Positions 58,481 through 64,000 of a stretch of 64,000 nt of DNA are shown one piece after another. Both the position numbers and the translations under genes were made by a program. Source of the stretch: Kalmanozyma brasiliensis GHG001 (Eukaryota > Basidiomycota > Ustilaginomycetes > Ustilaginales). The notes below the pieces were generated by a model. That model was not told where the DNA came from. It made no database searches and was given only the letters and a program-made list of their open reading frames with translations. The DNA is taken from NCBI RefSeq assembly GCF_000497045.1, contig NW_015961948.1, positions 372,001-436,000 on the forward strand, written 5' to 3'. Every line of letters begins with the position of its first letter. Position 1 is the first letter of the stretch.

Positions 58481-61400
58481 ATGGCTGATGCGCCAAAGCC
58501 CAACGTCAATACGCGTATGCCCAAAGGCGCAAAGCGTCCAAAGACGTCACGCGCCTGCCTCGCCTGTCGCAAGCTCAAGGCCAGGTGCGAACCTGCCGCT
58601 GGTGCCAAGCCCGTGACCATCGATGACCCCCAATCCTCCTCTACTGCCTACACCATCTGCCATCGCTGCAAGACCCTATGCATCGACTGTCTCTACGAGA
58701 CTCCTTCTGGTCAAGTTGTCAAAGGCGAAGACGTGCAGCCTCTTTCTGCCTCCACTCCATCCCCTCCAGCCGAGCATAATCGTCCTCCTCGTTCCAACAA
58801 ACGTTCCAGACCCGAGGACGATCCCTCGGCCACCTCCAATCCTTTCAGCAATGATCGCGCCGTCTTCCTCTCCCCTGCCATCTCACCTAGCCCTCTCACG
58901 CGCTCGGTCTACAGAGACATCGACATTTGCTCGCTCCAGAATGCCTCGCCTGCTAGTCTGGAACGTCCCGTCTTGATCGCCAACGCCTTCTCTCGACTCA
59001 TCGGTGCAGCTCCCGCACTCAAGAGCGATGCTCAGCAATATCTTCTCAAGCTGTCGGGTGCCTTCCCACAGGAGACAGCCTCTTCTAACAGCTGGAAACA
59101 AGCGCCTCCAGATCTTTGTATAGGAAAGGCTGCGGCGCGCCTCATGTCTGGCCACGCTCCCTCGCCCCCTTATCCTCAGCACGAACTCATCTTCCTCAGC
59201 CGCTTGCTTCAGCCTCACGAGCACCCGATGCGCATCCTGTTCCAAGGACTGTACGGACCTTTCACACCCTTCCTCTCGATACCCTTTGAGGAGTCACTCA
59301 ACCTTTCGACCTGCCAATCCGAAGCCCAGTGCTTCTTGCTGCTCACCATCTATCTCGTCGCCTTGCCGCACCTCGAGCCAACCATGTCCATAGGTCCAGT
59401 CAGGCAGCCACTACGTAAGGCCGTGGATGCTATGCTTCGTCGCGCCATGCACTCTTCCCTCAACGACCATCTCAACATCTTTGCTCTGCACAATTGCGCG
59501 TCCTTCTTGCTCTTGCCCGTCGATGGCATGGTCGAGGCTCATCGTCCCATCTCGACCCCAGAACAAGAGGATGACGGCTTGCTTGAGTTCGCTCTCGACC
59601 TCAACCCTAGAGCAGCCATCATCACAGCGCTCATCGTGGCGCAGCAGCTCGGCTACGCCTCCCTCGCCTCCAAGCTGCCAACAATACGTCAGTCGATCGA
59701 GACGGATTCACCTGCCGTCGGCCACGCTGCAGATGAAATTCGGGACGAATACGCTCATGCTGTCTTGTGCACCTTCACTTGGCTCACCCTACTTCAATTT
59801 CGCGCCTCGATCGACGTTGCCGAGGAACGCATCGAGTGGGATTCCTTGGCTCAGTTCGAACACGAGATCCCACGCGTCCGCATCGAGGCTCTGACCGCCT
59901 CTATTTTGCCTCCACCATCGTTCCTCTCGCCTCGTGAGCAGAGTCGATGCTGTTGGATGGCTCAGCGTGCCGAACTGTACGCCATCGCTCGCGATCATCG
60001 CCATACCAAGCGTGCCTCAGCATCCTTCACCAAGAAGGAAGCCGAGGAGCAAGCAGCTGCATACAAAAAAGCAGTCGACGAGTGGCGCTACAAGTTCAAC
60101 GAGCAGATGCGAAGCATGAGCACCGAGTTTCGCAGAGACCCTCGTGGGCTAGGTCTGCATCGGTACTATTCCATCTTTGCCAACGCCGAAGCTCAATCGC
60201 TCCAAGTCTCCATCGGCTCGGTCTACCACAAGGAGTTTGTTAGCGACATGCGACCTAGGCTCGAGGACCCTTTCTACCAAGACAGTGTGCCCTGGAAGTC
60301 GGCTCCCACCATCATGCTCGGTCACGAGAATGATCGCCTCACCAAGGCCATCCTCATCAACTTTGCCTTCACCGATGCCATGCTCAAAGCCATGGGCCAT
60401 ATCTCGAGCTTGACGCCCGTCATGCCCCAGCTCTACGACTTTGTCTCCTACGAAGAGTCAGCAGGCAGCGAGATCCCATCGCTCTGCATTGTAGCACCAC
60501 CCAACATTCAGGCTGGCCTCTTTGCCGTTCCTCTGCTCGCAGCGGCAGACCTGCGTCTTTCGGTGATCGAGACGTGGGGTGCCAGTGCTTCCTACTTCAA
60601 CCACCACATTCTGCCTCTGCTCACCAACTGCGTCAAATCGCTGCGTGCCTGCCACGTCAACGTCGCACTTCCCGGCGTCCTCAAGATCCCCTTCACTACC
60701 GCCAATCCCATCGCCGACTACTTGCAGGGCCCCTTCGAGATCCTTATGCGCAAGGTGGCCTCCGCTGAAGAGCGTCTTCAGATCTCTCATGTCGAGAGCA
60801 TCCTCACCAATGCGTTCCTACTCTCGCGCAAAAAGAAGGAAATCGAGACCATAGCCGAAGAGCTGGCACCCGACGCACCCGAGATGGTGCAAGCGATCGC
60901 TGACAGCCAGAAGATCGAAGACGAGATCTCGGCCAGCATGATGGGCTCCCTGCACGTGCAGGCGATACAAGAGATAGAGGAGGACGAGACCGACTACGCC
61001 GTCAAGGTCTTCGGCTCAGATTTGCGCCAGGGCGACATCAAAGCAATCCGCAAATCAAGCAGTGGTATTCGCAGCAATGCCGCGACGCCAGACGCGGAAG
61101 GAAGTGCGCGAAGGGGACGACAGATCAGAGTCAGCAGCGAGGACTCCCAGCCAAGGGCGAGCACATCTGGAAGCGTCAATGAGCAGTCGTCACCTGCCTA
61201 TCGCGGCACCCGTTCCATGGCCGAAAGTACTCGTTTCTCCAGCCCGGCCGCCACTTCGCAGCCGCTGCAGTCCTTGCCTCCAAGGACCTCGGCTAATCCG
61301 TACATCCAGGCAGTGGAAGCTCAGCACGATCTCAGCGCACACAGAGAGAACGACACGTTCACTTCTACCGCACACAGCAACGACGCTCAATCGTCCCCAT

Positions 61401-62377
61401 CAGTGTTGCACCAGCGGCCACCATCGGCATTCGGATCCGCAGTGGCGACTGCCGGTCCGCCGCGTACAATGCCGTCTGACGCGTTCTCAATGGCCTCCTA
61501 TACGGATCGTGGTGCATCTGGCACAGCTTCGTCACGCTCCCAGGTACAGGATCAAGTGCATGACGAGCATCATCCTCCGCCGACTCGGGCATCAGCATAC
61601 GCATCTCAGCCCACTGCTGATGGACATGCGTCGTCGGGCGGTGCGCTCGCCGCCTTTCTGTCAGACTCTGACAACACTCAACGTCTGGCCGCGCCCGACC
61701 AAGTCTTTGCATATCAAGCGAGCTCTGACGTCCCTTCAGTGCATGCAATTCCTTCTGGATACGACGCCACGTACCGGCGACCTTCCGATGCAAGAGCCGG
61801 AGGCGCTGCATACCCAGTTGTCTACTCGACAGAGGCTGTCTGGCCTGTGAACGCCTCCGGTGTGGCAGTGTCCGAGCCTTGGCCCGCGTCGACGCACCAA
61901 GAGCAGCCACAGTACGGGAATCCTGACCGACCTGAGCACGGCTTCCGAGGTCATGCTGCTCACGGCAAGTACGAGCCATACTTGGAAGCTCCAAGCTCAC
62001 GTCAAGCTGTCATGCAAACGGGCCCGCACGAACTATACCCAGCCGCCCATCAGCAATCTTCACAGTACGCAGGTCAGCACGATGGTCAATACCCATTGCA
62101 ACATCCGTCTGCAGACCCTCGGTACTTGTCTGCGCAGCATCAGCAGCAGCTGCAGCAGCAGCAGCAGATGCATCCGGGCGAGCATGGAGGCGGAACATCT
62201 GGGATGCCTGGCCACTACGCACCAGCAAACCAGTTGCATCCCAGCGAGAACCAGCCTCAGTCTAATGTTGCTTGGGACGTTTGGAATTGGACCCCTGGCC
62301 AGCAGCAGCAGCAGCAGCATCGTCATCCTCAGCAGCAACCTCAATACCCACAACAACAGCAGCACTATTCGGGCTGA
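58481..62377 (+). CDS. Large Zn2Cys6 transcription factor
   Basis: Intronless, 1298 aa, ATG at 58481. The N-terminal finger has C26-x2-C29-x6-C36, then an unusually long 23-residue loop, then C60-x2-C63-x6-C70, with an extra Cys at 67. The spacing is the Gal4-type pattern except for the loop, which is normally 5-12 residues. A basic lead (KRPKTSRACLACRKLKARC) supports DNA binding. The middle (about 130-800) looks like a helical fungal regulatory domain (for example HAVLCTFTWLTLLQFRASID and LFAVPLLAAADLRLSVIETWG). The C-terminal 400 residues are Ser/Gln/His-rich and end in several polyQ runs (encoded near 62137-62168 and 62301-62318) that may act as an activation domain. The target genes are unknown. 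The leader seems to be long. Confidence 0.88.
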   Translation: MADAPKPNVNTRMPKGAKRPKTSRACLACRKLKARCEPAAGAKPVTIDDPQSSSTAYTICHRCKTLCIDCLYETPSGQVVKGEDVQPLSASTPSPPAEHNRPPRSNKRSRPEDDPSATSNPFSNDRAVFLSPAISPSPLTRSVYRDIDICSLQNASPASLERPVLIANAFSRLIGAAPALKSDAQQYLLKLSGAFPQETASSNSWKQAPPDLCIGKAAARLMSGHAPSPPYPQHELIFLSRLLQPHEHPMRILFQGLYGPFTPFLSIPFEESLNLSTCQSEAQCFLLLTIYLVALPHLEPTMSIGPVRQPLRKAVDAMLRRAMHSSLNDHLNIFALHNCASFLLLPVDGMVEAHRPISTPEQEDDGLLEFALDLNPRAAIITALIVAQQLGYASLASKLPTIRQSIETDSPAVGHAADEIRDEYAHAVLCTFTWLTLLQFRASIDVAEERIEWDSLAQFEHEIPRVRIEALTASILPPPSFLSPREQSRCCWMAQRAELYAIARDHRHTKRASASFTKKEAEEQAAAYKKAVDEWRYKFNEQMRSMSTEFRRDPRGLGLHRYYSIFANAEAQSLQVSIGSVYHKEFVSDMRPRLEDPFYQDSVPWKSAPTIMLGHENDRLTKAILINFAFTDAMLKAMGHISSLTPVMPQLYDFVSYEESAGSEIPSLCIVAPPNIQAGLFAVPLLAAADLRLSVIETWGASASYFNHHILPLLTNCVKSLRACHVNVALPGVLKIPFTTANPIADYLQGPFEILMRKVASAEERLQISHVESILTNAFLLSRKKKEIETIAEELAPDAPEMVQAIADSQKIEDEISASMMGSLHVQAIQEIEEDETDYAVKVFGSDLRQGDIKAIRKSSSGIRSNAATPDAEGSARRGRQIRVSSEDSQPRASTSGSVNEQSSPAYRGTRSMAESTRFSSPAATSQPLQSLPPRTSANPYIQAVEAQHDLSAHRENDTFTSTAHSNDAQSSPSVLHQRPPSAFGSAVATAGPPRTMPSDAFSMASYTDRGASGTASSRSQVQDQVHDEHHPPPTRASAYASQPTADGHASSGGALAAFLSDSDNTQRLAAPDQVFAYQASSDVPSVHAIPSGYDATYRRPSDARAGGAAYPVVYSTEAVWPVNASGVAVSEPWPASTHQEQPQYGNPDRPEHGFRGHAAHGKYEPYLEAPSSRQAVMQTGPHELYPAAHQQSSQYAGQHDGQYPLQHPSADPRYLSAQHQQQLQQQQQMHPGEHGGGTSGMPGHYAPANQLHPSENQPQSNVAWDVWNWTPGQQQQQQHRHPQQQPQYPQQQQHYSG
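62137..62360 (+). repeat. CAG/CAA polyglutamine tracts in the Zn2Cys6 gene
   Basis: Runs of CAG with a few CAA, CAT and CTG codons near the 3' end of the reading frame. Candidates for length variation between strains. Confidence 0.8.
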
Positions 62378-62554
62378 GATCTCATTTACATTCGCATCAC
62401 CTGCAAGAACAATTTGTAACAACATCGCTCAATGGCATCCGTCGGTTCTCTCATATCTTGCACGAGCACACCACATCCTGTCTATCACATTGTCACTGAG
62501 CTTGGCTTGATGATTGAGTGATTGAAATTTCCTCGCCTCCGACGCAAGCGTCCT

Positions 62555-63892
62555 TCACTCGTCCCCACTCTCGCTCTCGCCCGCGGCCCCCTCGTCCAGC
62601 CTGAAGAAAGCCTTGATCACCGCCGCTAGCGCCGCGCCCACACCCCACCTCCCCACGCCCTCCCCCAGCTCCTCCTCGTCATCCTGGTCCGGCAGCCCAA
62701 TCAACCCGTTCGAGTCGATAGCAACTCTCAACAGATGCAGCGTCTCCTCCTCGAATCCGCGCAAGAACGTCTCGCTTCCACCCACCATATCCCTCGGCAC
62801 ATCGGGCACCGCGCTCACCACCGGATATGCGTGGCCGAACCGATTCCACCTAATGGCAAATTTGGCCGTCAACAGGGCGCCGCGTGCGTTGGTGAGTGTG
62901 AACCTCTCCGCTGCGATAGGATCGAGCAGGGAGCGACCAAGAATTTCATCCATCCCCTTTCTGTTTCTACCCGTGCCGGAGGAGGCGCCAGGGTGGTAGG
63001 GTGTGAAGTCGACGCGGTACTCGGTTTCCCACGATCGAACGTGATCGCGTGCCAACGCGGTGTACGTCTGCATCAACCACACGAAGAGGTTTCTTCGCAG
63101 CGCGGCTAGGGGCACCATGGTACGCAGCATGAGGAGCAGACAGGGGAGGTCGTTCCGCTTGAGCGCTTTTGTGTACTGTTTGTGCGGGTTGTCCAATGCG
63201 CTCACCAACCAAGGGGGGAGCTTGGCGGTGAGTTTCTGAACTTGTGGGGACGGACCAGAGTCGACGACGTCAAAGGACAGGTCGAGCGGGTACAGCCGCG
63301 CCACGTTTCCGTTCAACCGAATCCGCCTGGTATCTCTGCTCGGCGAAGTGGTGGTGAGAGTGTCGATCTCCAACAGTGTGAATGTGGACAGGTGCGAGAG
63401 GAGTGAGGCGAGACGTTGCTGTCGAATCTGCACCCACGCTTCCTTTGCCTCACTCGAACCCAATCGTCGATCCATCTCACTCGCACTACCAACTCCCTCG
63501 ACACCTACGGTCTTGCTCGGCACCATCTCACCTAGCACCTCGCCCACCTCCCCGCCGACAAAGCGACCCAAAGCGGAGGTGGAAGCGGTGAGCAGCGAGG
63601 TGAGCGCATCGTCGTCCATGGAGCGGAGTTTTTCGAGCAGGGTGGCTTTGATGGACGAAGCGGTGAGCGTGGGGTCTAGGAAGGAAAGGGTGAGGGAGGT
63701 GGAAGGGCGGTGTCGCCGCGAGCGCTCGGCGGAGATCTGCCGGCGCAAATCGTGGATGGCGAGATCGAGCTCTTCGGTCCGGTCGAGGAGGGTGGTGCGG
63801 TCGCCCGCGGTGGAGGTCGTGGAGCGCGCCGAACCGGGGGTTTCCGGCGCAGCGCGGCGGCGGGAGGGCGTGCTGGTTGGTGTGGAAGACAT
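62555..63892 (-). CDS. Possible CENP-P/Ctf19-like kinetochore protein
   Basis: Intronless, 445 aa from the ATG at 63892 (the open frame extends to a GTG at 63928). Not recognised with certainty. A disordered N-terminus is followed by a coiled-coil (about 35-62: LLDRTEELDLAIHDLRRQISAE), a Ser-rich helical stretch, and then a beta-rich part: LLEIDTLTT, RRIRLNGNVA, LDLSFDVVDSG, VQKLTAKLP, a helical segment (YTKALKRNDLPCLLLMLRTM), and a second half with ARGALLTAKFAIRWNRFG followed by a strand and SAVPDVP, ending in a helix GVGAALAAVIKAFF. The order coiled-coil, RWD-like unit, helix, second RWD-like unit and terminal helix is that of CENP-P/Ctf19 inner-kinetochore proteins. Other coiled-coil/RWD proteins (Mcm21/CENP-O) are alternatives. 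Confidence 0.5.
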   Translation of the reverse strand: MSSTPTSTPSRRRAAPETPGSARSTTSTAGDRTTLLDRTEELDLAIHDLRRQISAERSRRHRPSTSLTLSFLDPTLTASSIKATLLEKLRSMDDDALTSLLTASTSALGRFVGGEVGEVLGEMVPSKTVGVEGVGSASEMDRRLGSSEAKEAWVQIRQQRLASLLSHLSTFTLLEIDTLTTTSPSRDTRRIRLNGNVARLYPLDLSFDVVDSGPSPQVQKLTAKLPPWLVSALDNPHKQYTKALKRNDLPCLLLMLRTMVPLAALRRNLFVWLMQTYTALARDHVRSWETEYRVDFTPYHPGASSGTGRNRKGMDEILGRSLLDPIAAERFTLTNARGALLTAKFAIRWNRFGHAYPVVSAVPDVPRDMVGGSETFLRGFEEETLHLLRVAIDSNGLIGLPDQDDEEELGEGVGRWGVGAALAAVIKAFFRLDEGAAGESESGDE

Positions 63893-64000
63893 GCTGATAG
63901 AACTGGGACGGACAGTCGTGTGGAGCACGGAGGAGTGGTATGCGTAAAGCTGCGTCAGAAGCCGTGAAGGCTAGTCGTTTGTCGTGCGTGGTACGTCGAA
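63893..64000. other. Right edge: 5' flank of the CENP-P-like gene
   Basis: 108 bp of upstream sequence on the minus strand. Nothing else can be said. Confidence 0.4.

Overview
The window looks like nuclear DNA of a basidiomycete smut fungus (Ustilaginaceae: Ustilago, Sporisorium, Moesziomyces or a close relative). The reasons are GC-rich coding sequence with strong third-position bias, mostly intronless genes with short GT-AG introns (72-215 nt), separate promoters rather than operons, and a secreted lipase that closely resembles Candida antarctica lipase A, an enzyme of a smut yeast. I could not settle the species.

I support 27 protein genes, eight of which carry nine introns. Left part (1-24.5 kb): multifunctional beta-oxidation enzyme, mitochondrial CDF metal transporter, tandem-PH protein, complex I ESSS subunit, type-B carboxylesterase with an extra N-terminal domain, AN1 zinc-finger protein with a CaaX tail, CalA-type lipase, AlkB2-type DNA repair dioxygenase, pyruvate kinase, and an ELO-family elongase. 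Middle (24.8-44 kb): secreted protein resembling an LssY C-terminal domain, alpha-SNAP (Sec17), a disordered protein with a SUMO-interacting motif, GNAT acetyltransferase, tubulin cofactor B, RBM39-like splicing factor, WDR8/WRAP73, Elp6-like Elongator subunit, GT4 glycosyltransferase, and the F-BAR/SH3 protein Cdc15. Right part (45.5-64 kb): CorA-type transporter with an altered GMN motif, COX8/VIIc, Rpf1, Swd1, a second type-B carboxylesterase, a large Zn2Cys6 factor, and a possible CENP-P/Ctf19-like kinetochore protein.

The layout is ordinary for a gene-dense fungal chromosome: convergent pairs 57-340 bp apart, divergent pairs sharing 275-440 bp promoters, and a few 1-2.2 kb gene-poor stretches. 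There is no mobile element, tRNA, rRNA, CRISPR array or secondary-metabolite cluster that I can see. Several genes concern lipids (beta-oxidation, elongation, three secreted esterases or lipases), but they are scattered and I would not call them a cluster.

I did not find a clear new multi-gene system. The best leads are single-gene: the CENP-P-like gene, the CorA protein lacking GMN, the CaaX exon that depends on splicing, the LssY-like secreted protein, and a bias of introns toward the 3' end of genes.
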